DNA from: JBBDWZ01 sp050732575
GTDB taxonomy: Bacteria > Gemmatimonadota > Gemmatimonadetes > Longimicrobiales > RSA9
NCBI GenBank assembly: GCA_050732575.1
Contig: JBOHRF010000127.1
Span: forward strand, 1-12,995
DNA: 12,995 nucleotides
Reading direction: 5' to 3'
Shown: positions 7,320-12,995 of the stretch, one piece after another
Position numbering within the stretch: the first letter of the stretch is position 1
How the letters are laid out: every line of letters starts with the position of its first letter
Notes under the pieces: model-generated
Told to the model about the DNA's origin: nothing
Database searches by the model: none
What the model saw: only the letters and a program-made list of their open reading frames with translations
Program-made: the position numbers and the translations under genes

Positions 7320-8221
7320 CATCCGGCAAGCCATTCCAGGCTGAGCGTCCGGCCACGCTGGTGCTTTCCGGCGGTGGCGCCAAGGGCGCGTTCCAGGTGG
7401 GGGCAGAACGGGTATTGCGCGAGCAGTTCGGATTCCGTTGGCAACGGATCTTCGGCGTCTCCGTCGGTGCACTCAATGGCGCGCTGCTCGGACAGGAGCA
7501 GTACCAGAATCTGCTCTCGGTTTGGCGCAACATCCGCGAAGCCGATGTCTACCGCAAATTCGCGTGGACGCGCGTCGCCTGGCGACTGGTTGTGGAAGGC
7601 AAACGCGGGCTGTATGACAACCGCCCGTTGCGCGACACCATTCGCAAGCACACGGTCAACAAGCCCTTCACCATTCCCGTGCACGTGGGCCGCGTTTCCC
7701 TGACCAGCGGGCAATACGAAACGGTGCCGCATACAGCGCCAGATTTCCTGGATGCCGTATGGCACAGCGCAACCCTGCCCGTGGTGTGGGAATCGATTGG
7801 CAAGGAAGCCTACGTGGATGGTGGACTGCGCAACGTCACGCCTCTGGGCGATGCCCTGGAATTCGATCCCCAAGAGATCGTGGTCATGATCTGCAATCGG
7901 GACGAGATCGACCCGGCGCCTTCACCGCGCAACATCCTCGATGTGGCCAAACGCAGCCTGGCCGACATCACCATCAATGAGATTATGATCAACGATGTAC
8001 GGGAGTTCCTGCGCATCAATCGGCTGGTCGCGCAGGCGCGTAAAGCGGGCGTGGAGCTGACGCACGAGAGTGGGCGGCCCTACCGGGAGTGCAACATCAC
8101 GGTCGTGCAGCCATCCGGATCGCTGGGTGACAGTCTCGACTTCTCGACCGCCGCCATTGAGGCACGGCTGCGCGCAGGCGATGAAGCCGCACGCAAAGCA
8201 CTGGCTACGGTATTTGCGTAA
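7316..8221 (+). CDS. Patatin-like phospholipase/lipid acyl hydrolase
   Basis: 301 residues. All elements of the patatin catalytic fold are present: oxyanion-hole loop SGGGAKGAFQ (18-27), nucleophile elbow GVSVG (47-51, Ser49) and the DGG motif (168-170, Asp168) that supplies the catalytic aspartate of the Ser-Asp dyad. Patatins hydrolyse acyl esters of phospholipids or neutral lipids. No signal peptide is seen and the N-terminus starts almost directly with the catalytic strand, so a cytoplasmic or membrane-peripheral enzyme is expected. The C-terminal 80 residues (from about 220) are charged and may form helices. It follows ltrA with a 4-bp overlap, suggesting a joint membrane-related task, but no functional link between the families is known to me. 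Confidence 0.92.
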   Translation: MTSGKPFQAERPATLVLSGGGAKGAFQVGAERVLREQFGFRWQRIFGVSVGALNGALLGQEQYQNLLSVWRNIREADVYRKFAWTRVAWRLVVEGKRGLYDNRPLRDTIRKHTVNKPFTIPVHVGRVSLTSGQYETVPHTAPDFLDAVWHSATLPVVWESIGKEAYVDGGLRNVTPLGDALEFDPQEIVVMICNRDEIDPAPSPRNILDVAKRSLADITINEIMINDVREFLRINRLVAQARKAGVELTHESGRPYRECNITVVQPSGSLGDSLDFSTAAIEARLRAGDEAARKALATVFA

Positions 8222-8229
8222 CGGACGTA

Positions 8230-8263
8230 ACTCCCCCTCACCCTAAACGGGCGAGGAGGGAGT
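8230..8263. terminator. Bidirectional terminator-like hairpin between patatin and barrel-protein genes
   Basis: ACTCCCCCTC (8230-8239) pairs with GAGGAGGGAGT (8253-8263) with one bulged A; an inner CCC/GGG (8241-8243, 8249-8251) extends the stem. It begins 9 bp after the patatin stop and its right arm touches the stop codon of the convergent gene (8265-8263). No T-tract is present. Confidence 0.55.
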
Positions 8264-9204
8264 CAATTCGTACTGTCTTTCCCTCGCGGGCGCCACGCCC
8301 GATAGGAAAGTCCAGCCACCAGCACATTGCCCTCCGGCCTGGACCGGGTACCGAACTCGTGCTCGTAGCGCAGCTCCGCGTACAAGTTGAGCGGCGGCAG
8401 CGCCACTGCCAGTTCTGGCCCCAGCCCAAACACGCGTGTGCGCAGATCGCGCAGGGCAACGGGAATGTCGGCGCCCTGATCATCGGTAACTTGCCACAAC
8501 GCAAACCCAGCCACGCCCACCATGACAACCTGGAACACCGTGAGCCCGGCGCCGCCCTGAATCTGCGCGCTGTTGCCGCGTTTGATGTCGATGCCGCGCT
8601 TCCAGCCGTTCATGTCGTAGCTGGCCAGGACGGATGCGCGCCAGCGTCTATCCAGCGCGGGAAACAGGGCGCCGCCCAGCGAAAGCTGGTGCGTCCAGTA
8701 GCCGCGGCCTACTCCACTGCCGCGCGGCTCGAACTTGCCCGTGGGCGCGTAAAACGTGTACAGCGCCACCACATCGAAGTGTCGGTCTTTGAAACCAATC
8801 TTGAGCGGCTGCACGAACGCATCACCGATTCCCGATCGATCGATCGAGGCCTGCGGAAGATCGCTGTTCACGGTGACGCGCGCGATCGGCACGCCGGCCG
8901 CCATACTGAAGTAGGGTGAGCGTTCTGGTTTGATGGTCACGGACAGGCCCACCAGATTGCCAACCGCGTCAATGTCCAGGCCTGGAACCGGTACCGGGTC
9001 CCCATTTCGATCTTTGATCTCGTGCGCGCCGTAGCGCAGGAAGCGATCCAGAATGTACAGACCAGGCTCCGACTGGACGCCCGCGTTGACGCCCACGCCA
9101 CCCAGCAACTTGTGGCCCAGCTGTTGTTGCGCTGCCACCGGTCGTGGAAGGAAGGACAAACCCAACAACGGAACTGTGCATAACAGTCGTGAGAGAGGGG
9201 ACAA
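8263..9204 (-). CDS. Outer-membrane beta-barrel protein, phenol-degradation MetA-like transporter family
   Basis: 313 residues from a TTG at 9204. This start gives an ideal signal peptide (SPLSRLLCTVPLLGLSFLPRPVAA, cleavage expected after Ala25 before QQQ), with GAGG 8 nt upstream. A TTG at 9276 would add 24 residues ahead of the signal and has no ribosome site. The mature protein shows alternating strands, e.g. SPYFSMAAGVPIARVTV, FDVVALYTFYAPTGKFEP, YWTHQLSLGGALFP, WRASVLASYDMNG and NLYAELRYEHEFG, and the final strand NVLVAGLSYRAW. The Y.FYAPTG.F......G.G.W..QLS.G pattern and length fit the Pfam family PF13557, often annotated as a transporter or MetA-pathway phenol-degradation protein. It is expected in the outer membrane; the cargo is unknown and no phenol pathway genes are nearby. 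Confidence 0.82.
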   Translation of the reverse strand: MSPLSRLLCTVPLLGLSFLPRPVAAQQQLGHKLLGGVGVNAGVQSEPGLYILDRFLRYGAHEIKDRNGDPVPVPGLDIDAVGNLVGLSVTIKPERSPYFSMAAGVPIARVTVNSDLPQASIDRSGIGDAFVQPLKIGFKDRHFDVVALYTFYAPTGKFEPRGSGVGRGYWTHQLSLGGALFPALDRRWRASVLASYDMNGWKRGIDIKRGNSAQIQGGAGLTVFQVVMVGVAGFALWQVTDDQGADIPVALRDLRTRVFGLGPELAVALPPLNLYAELRYEHEFGTRSRPEGNVLVAGLSYRAWRPRGKDSTN

Positions 9205-9313
9205 GCGGAAAGCCTCAGCTCTGATCGGGGGACCAGTGGTGTGCCGCGAGACAAATTGGGCAAACTCTGCGCCCAAGAGACAAATACGGTAATGATTTGT
9301 TCTTAGTGTGTAC

Positions 9314-9338
9314 GGCGGGCCCCCCCCGCCCCTTTTTT
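9314..9338 (+). terminator. G/C hairpin with T6 run, no + strand gene to serve
   Basis: GGCGGG (9314-9319), 5 C, CCCGCC (9325-9330), CC, TTTTTT (9333-9338). The shape is that of an intrinsic terminator on the plus strand, yet the nearest plus gene ends at 8221 and an antisense gene lies between. It may end an antisense transcript or may be chance. On the minus strand it is a G-rich stretch in the leader of the barrel-protein gene. The 8-C run (9320-9327) is also error-prone in sequencing. Confidence 0.3.
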
Positions 9339-9343
9339 CGGGA

Positions 9344-9464
9344 CTGAAACTGCGGAAACTGCGAACGACTGGCGGAACTGCAAACGGCAGTTCCGTAGTT
9401 GCAGTTCCGCCTTTGCAGTTCCGTAGTTGCAGTTCCGTAGTTGCAGTTCCGTAGTTCCGTAGTT
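9344..9464. repeat. Tandem 14-bp repeat block with inverted copies
   Basis: Four contiguous 14-mers AGTTCCGTAGTTGC start at 9389, 9403, 9417 and 9431; the second is a variant, AGTTCCGCCTTTGC. A fifth, altered copy runs to 9464. Just to the left are inverted pieces of the same word, including GAAACTGC, GGAAACTGC and GGAACTGC. GGCGGAACTGCAA (9371-9383) is an exact reverse complement of TTGCAGTTCCGCC (9399-9411). CGGAACTGC (9373-9381) also pairs with GCAGTTCCG (9387-9395) over a 5-nt loop, giving alternative hairpins. The block lies between two minus-strand genes, ending 13 bp past the dehydratase stop. It is non-coding; reading through it gives low-complexity peptides only. Confidence 0.85.
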
Positions 9465-9477
9465 TGTGGGGTGGTTC

Positions 9478-10458
9478 TTATGCCCTCCCACCGCCCAAAA
9501 TGACGGCAAGTTTGTCTGTATCGATGCACCCACCAGACACAATGCACACAATGTTGCCGTCCGGTGCATTGCTGCCGAGTGCGGCGGCCAGCGCGACCGC
9601 GCCTGCGCCTTCTGCCACGATCTTGCTGCGCTCGGCCAGGCATCGTACGGCGGTCGCGATCTCATCGAGTGTAGGTGCGTATGCGCCGGCCAGGAGCGTG
9701 CTGACCAGCGGCCACATTTCAGGCAGGATGGCTCGACCGCCGCAACCATCGACAAAACTGGCAACCCGATCGATGGCAACGGGTCGACGGGCCGACCAGG
9801 ATGCGTTGAGTGGCGCTGCCGTGCTGGGCTCACAACCCAAAACCCGCGCGTTGGGTTGGAGCGCGCGCAGCGCGGAGGCAATGCCGCAGGACAGGCCGCC
9901 GCCGCCGAACGGAACCAGGATGGCATCGACGTCGGGCAGATCATCCACGATTTCGAGGCCAATGGTGCCGTTGCCAGCCATCACATCCGGGTCGGCGACC
10001 GGATGGATGAAGTGACCATCCACACCGGGATATGCGCGGTCCACCAGGGTCTGCCACCACGCGGTGAACGGAATCTCGACAGTCCGGGCGCCCAATCGCT
10101 CAACTGCATCGATCTTTGCGCGTGGCGCACTCTCCGGAACCACCACCGTGCACGGAATGCCGAGTTGGCGCGCCATCCAGGCCACGCCCTGTGCCATATT
10201 GCCCGCGCTCGCCGTGCATACGCCGCGCGCCAGCGTTTCCGGCGGCAGTGCCAGCATGGCACTGGCCGCGCCCCGGATCTTGAACGAACCCACGGGCTGC
10301 AGGTTCTCCAGCTTCAACCAAATTTGTGCGGATGTTCGCTCACTCTCGAATCGGATCAATGGTGTGCGGACCGCGCTGCCGTGGATGCGGCGGCGGGCCT
10401 CCTGGATGGCCTCCAGTGAAATGGGACCCAGACTGCGTAGCATGGTAGTATCGAACAT
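9478..10458 (-). CDS. PLP-dependent threonine/serine dehydratase, catabolic (non-allosteric) type
   Basis: 326 residues from ATG 10458; an ATG at 10443 and a TTG at 10482 are alternatives and none has a clear Shine-Dalgarno. The fold-type II PLP signatures are in order: PVGSFKIRGA with Schiff-base Lys60, SAGNMAQG (84-91), AGNGTIGLEI (161-170), the phosphate-binding GGGG loop (185-188) and a C-terminal SGG motif. The last reads SGGCID where SGGNID is usual, so Asn is replaced by Cys; the Ser that contacts the pyridine nitrogen is kept. There is no ACT regulatory domain, so this is the TdcB/serine racemase-like group, not biosynthetic IlvA with feedback control. Such enzymes deaminate threonine to 2-oxobutyrate and serine to pyruvate in the cytoplasm; a related activity on hydroxyaspartate or racemisation cannot be excluded. 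It is divergent from the esterase gene over a 77-bp gap. Confidence 0.88.
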   Translation of the reverse strand: MFDTTMLRSLGPISLEAIQEARRRIHGSAVRTPLIRFESERTSAQIWLKLENLQPVGSFKIRGAASAMLALPPETLARGVCTASAGNMAQGVAWMARQLGIPCTVVVPESAPRAKIDAVERLGARTVEIPFTAWWQTLVDRAYPGVDGHFIHPVADPDVMAGNGTIGLEIVDDLPDVDAILVPFGGGGLSCGIASALRALQPNARVLGCEPSTAAPLNASWSARRPVAIDRVASFVDGCGGRAILPEMWPLVSTLLAGAYAPTLDEIATAVRCLAERSKIVAEGAGAVALAAALGSNAPDGNIVCIVSGGCIDTDKLAVILGGGRA

Positions 10459-10524
10459 TGCGCCGCCGCTTGGGCGCAGCAAGTTTCAACTCTCCGCTGC
10501 ACGTCCGCTTCTATGACACATGGT

Positions 10525-10530
10525 TGGAGG
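10525..10530 (+). promoter_or_regulatory. Shine-Dalgarno of the erythromycin-esterase-family gene
   Basis: TGGAGG, 5 nt before ATG 10536. Together with the lipoprotein signal that follows, it selects this start over the TTG at 10458 in the same frame. Confidence 0.8.
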
Positions 10531-10535
10531 CAGTC

Positions 10536-11882
10536 ATGTCGAACCGGCCGCGGTCTCCGGTAATCGTCTTGCTGGGCCTGATGGTCACTGCCTGTGTGGA
10601 CCAGCCCACCGACCTGCTCCAGCAACTGCAGATACCCGCTGCCGCAGCGGTTTGGATCGAGCGCAATAGCCTGGGTTTCCAGCACGTCGAACTTTCCGCC
10701 AGCCTGGATGAGTTGGAGCCGCTGCGCGCCATGATGGGCAGTGCACGCATGGTCGCATTGGGCGAAGCCACGCATGGCACGCGCGAGTTCTTTCAAATGA
10801 AAGCCCGCCTTCTGCGCTTCCTGGTAGAGCGCATGGGCTTCAGCGCCTTTGCCATCGAAGCCAGCTGGCCCGAAGCCAATCGACTCGATCGCTACGTGCG
10901 CACGGGTGAGGGCGATCCCGCTGCCCTGCTTTCCGGTTTGTATTTCTGGACCTGGAACACAGAAGAAGTAATGGAGATGATCCGCTGGATGCGCGCCTAC
11001 AACGTCGCCGGCGGCAGGGTCGGCTTTTATGGCTTCGACATGCAGTATCCGGGTATGGCCGTGGACAACGTGCTCAAGTTCATTCGTGTGGTTGACCCCA
11101 GCGCGCTCCCGGACGTTTCCACCCGGCTCTACTGTGTGCAGGTTTATGCCAACGGACCCAATGGTCGGTTTGCGCCCGGCAGATATGGCGAAATACCACC
11201 GGGCTCGCGCGAGGGTTGTCTGACCGACCTGACTCGCGTGTACGACGATCTGGTCAGGAACAAGCTGCCCTACGAGGCGCGCACATCAGCGGCCGAATAT
11301 GCGCGTGCCTTGCGCAGCGCACGTGTGGTCATCCAATGGGAAGGCATGGAGTCGCAGCGCCTGACCCGCGATGCGGCCATGGCCGAGAACGCACTGTGGC
11401 TGCTCGAGCAACTTGGGCCTGATGGCAAGATCGTTCTCTGGGCGCACAATGGGCACGTGTCGAAGGCGCAAAACGCCATGGGCCCACACCTGCGCGCCGC
11501 GCTGGGCGGCGACTTCATGAACATCGGCTTCTCTTTCCGGGGTGGCTCATTCACGGCCGTCACTCAACAGGGTCAAACGTTTCTGGGGCTGAATGCGCAT
11601 ACGGCCACCGAGCTCATTCCGCACTCGTACACGTATTATCTGGCCGCCGCGAACCGACCGCAGTTCGTGCTCGACTTGCGCGGCCGCGCCGCATCGTCCG
11701 ACAGCACATCGTGGCTGCTCGGACCCCGCTCGTTCCGTTCCATCGGTTGTTGCTTCAATCCTGCACTGCCGCAGAACTACTGGTATGACACGCGCCTGCC
11801 AGCAGAGTTCGATGCGGTCATCCACTTTCAAACGACCAACCCATCGCGCCTGTTGCCGTTCCTGTACCCAACCTCGTTTTGA
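10536..11882 (+). CDS. Predicted lipoprotein of the erythromycin esterase family
   Basis: 448 residues. The N-terminus SNRPRSPVIVLLGLMVTAC is a lipoprotein signal with lipobox VTAC and acylated Cys20, so the enzyme is expected on the membrane facing the periplasm. The body carries the erythromycin esterase family (PF05139) motifs: GEATHGTREF (76-85) with the catalytic-type His80 and Glu77/Glu84, AIEASW around Glu108, GFYGFDMQ at about 163-170, and AHNGHVSK (303-310) with His304 and His307. EreA/EreB hydrolyse the macrolactone ring, but many environmental members, including succinoglycan-biosynthesis-like ones, have no shown action on macrolides. The substrate is therefore open. EreA and EreB lack a lipoprotein signal, which argues for a different role here. 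Length is slightly above EreA/EreB because of the signal and an insertion at about 188-225 with two Cys. Confidence 0.88.
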   Translation: MSNRPRSPVIVLLGLMVTACVDQPTDLLQQLQIPAAAAVWIERNSLGFQHVELSASLDELEPLRAMMGSARMVALGEATHGTREFFQMKARLLRFLVERMGFSAFAIEASWPEANRLDRYVRTGEGDPAALLSGLYFWTWNTEEVMEMIRWMRAYNVAGGRVGFYGFDMQYPGMAVDNVLKFIRVVDPSALPDVSTRLYCVQVYANGPNGRFAPGRYGEIPPGSREGCLTDLTRVYDDLVRNKLPYEARTSAAEYARALRSARVVIQWEGMESQRLTRDAAMAENALWLLEQLGPDGKIVLWAHNGHVSKAQNAMGPHLRAALGGDFMNIGFSFRGGSFTAVTQQGQTFLGLNAHTATELIPHSYTYYLAAANRPQFVLDLRGRAASSDSTSWLLGPRSFRSIGCCFNPALPQNYWYDTRLPAEFDAVIHFQTTNPSRLLPFLYPTSF

Positions 11883-11885
11883 GTG

Positions 11886-11900
11886 CCGCCGTCCCGGCGG
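11886..11900 (+). terminator. Short GC hairpin after the esterase gene
   Basis: CCGCCG, TCC loop, CGGCGG, starting 3 bp after the stop codon and followed by a pyrimidine-rich run. The stem is 6 bp and there is no clean T-tract; it may serve the convergent permease remnant as well. Confidence 0.4.
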
Positions 11901-11916
11901 TCGCCGTTCTCTGATC

Positions 11917-11934
11917 TCCTCTGCGTCCTCTGCG
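11917..11934 (+). repeat. TCCTCTGCG direct repeat
   Basis: Two abutting 9-mers, TCCTCTGCG (11917-11925 and 11926-11934), in the convergent gap between the esterase gene and the permease remnant. Confidence 0.6.
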
Positions 11935-11947
11935 ATTGAATGCTATT

Positions 11948-12995
11948 TCAGCCGCGGCGCCCGCGCAGTGAACTAACAGGCTGCAGGCGCGCGGCGCGGC
12001 GTGCGGGCACGGTCATGGCCAGCATGGCAGCAGCCAGCAACAACCCCACCACAGCCACGAAGGTCAGGCCATCAATCGGTTGCACGCGGAACAGCAGCTT
12101 GGTGAGTACGCGGGTAGCAGCCAGCGCACCGGCCACGCCAATGGCTGCACCCAGCACAGTCAAACGCAGTCCCTGATCCAGCATCAGGCGAACGATATCG
12201 GCTGCGCGCGCGCCCAGGGCCATGCGAATGCCGATCTCGTGACCGCGTTGAGCCACGATTGAGACAACACGGCGTACAGGCCGAGCATGGCGAGCGTGAC
12301 GGCTAACATGGCAAAACAACCGAGCCGCGTTGCGTAGAAGCGCGGGCGCGCCACCGATCGCGCGATCAGGTCCTGCATGGTGGCCACTGCGCCGAACGGC
12401 AGGTCGGGATCCAGCGCGCGCAACATGCCGCGCACGGCCGTCATCACGGATGGCGCGGGTAACGCGGCGCGCACGACCAGTGTGAACGAGCTCGAGATGT
12501 CCTGTGCGGAATACGTGTAGAACACGGGCTCGGGCGGCTGGGTGAGTCCGGTCTGCCGCACATCGGCCACTACGCCCACGATTTCTTTCATGTTGGGCGG
12601 CCCGAACAACGTGCGCGCCTTCTTGCCGATCGGATCCTCGCCCGGAAAATAGGTGCGGGCAAACGTTTCGTTCACAATCGCGACCCAACTGCGATCCGCA
12701 TCGCGCGGCTCGACATCGCGGCCCCGGATCAACCGGATGTTCAGGGTCCGAAAAAAGCCGGGTGAGACAAAACCCACATGAGCCGGTGGTTTGGTCAGAT
12801 CGCGCTCGCGATTCTCGATTAACACGGGCCCGATCATGAGCCGGCCGCTGATGGGCAGGTTGTGGACAATGGCTGCCGATGTCACACCCGGTATGCCCTG
12901 CACGCGTGTCACCAGCTCGGTGGTGAACGCGCGATACTCCATCGTGTTGTACTTGTAATGAGGCAGTTGGGCAATGCAGCGGTGCTCGCGGAAAG
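11948..12995 (-). pseudogene. Second ADOP-type ABC permease, C-terminal part, frameshifted and running off the window
   Basis: Two overlapping minus-strand frames make one protein. The upstream frame is open from the window edge and reads a MacB_PCD core: VQGIPGVTSAAIVHNLPISG, the FVSPGFFRTLNIRLIRGR stretch, VNETFARTYFPGEDPIGK, IVGVVADVRQTGL and IARSVARPRFYATRLG, and then a membrane segment LAVTLAMLGLYAVLS. At about 12262 the family sequence jumps to the next frame and continues IVAQRGHEIGIRMALGARAADIV. Two more membrane segments follow, then the end VPARRAARLQPVSSLRG at TGA 11950-11948. The junction fits loss of one base between VLS and IVAQR, where homologues have one more residue. Without the shift it would be a normal ADOP C-terminal half, similar in layout to the complete permease at 2982. 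A sequencing error is the main alternative to true decay. The N-terminal half is outside the window. Confidence 0.85.

Noticed and set aside
9205..9276. Longer version of the barrel protein starting at TTG 9276
   Set aside because: It would place 24 polar residues before the signal peptide and has no ribosome binding site; the TTG at 9204 is better supported, though both starts are non-ATG.
9389..9464. CRISPR array
   Set aside because: The units abut with no unique spacers, are only 14 bp long, and no cas genes are present.
9303..9962. Minus-strand open frames through the repeat block giving NYGTAELQLRNC-like repeats
   Set aside because: The periodic peptide only reflects the 14-bp DNA repeat and overlaps the dehydratase in another frame.

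Overview
The window looks like a chromosomal stretch from a GC-rich, Gram-negative soil-type bacterium, most likely Gemmatimonadota with Acidobacteriota as the alternative. This rests on gene content: orphan MacB/FtsX double permeases of the ADOP type, a Ser/Thr kinase fused to a TolB-like propeller, an outer-membrane barrel protein and predicted lipoproteins. No 16S or other marker gene is present, so the assignment is an inference.

Layout from left to right. The first 200 bases are the 3' end of a xanthine dehydrogenase/aldehyde oxidase molybdenum subunit (+). It converges on a membrane-anchored Ser/Thr kinase (-, start 2560) whose C-terminal part is cut by an in-frame TAG at 706-704. The same reading frame stays open for 139 more codons and ends in the tail expected for the family. 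A 421-bp divergent region with several inverted repeats separates the kinase from a complete ADOP permease (+, 2982-5438). Then come a small Cys-containing exported protein (+), an LtrA-family membrane protein and a patatin-like phospholipase (+). The last two overlap by 4 bp and are probably translated together.

A hairpin marks the convergent end against an outer-membrane barrel protein (-, 8263-9204). Upstream of that gene lies an unusual block of 14-bp tandem repeats that can fold back on inverted copies. It separates the gene from a PLP-dependent threonine/serine dehydratase (-, 9478-10458). A 77-bp divergent gap follows, then a lipoprotein of the erythromycin-esterase family (+, 10536-11882). 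The right end is the 3' part of a second ADOP permease (-), which carries a single-base frameshift and runs out of the window.

The genes do not form one pathway. Most are single transcription units, and LtrA-patatin is the only clear operon. Two of the larger genes are damaged, which suggests ongoing decay of expanded paralogous families. I see no phage, transposase, CRISPR array, toxin-antitoxin pair or defence cassette. The most unusual non-coding element is the repeat block at about 9344-9464. A group of similar pyrimidine-rich hairpins (212-241, 2684-2711, 8230-8263) also stands out.
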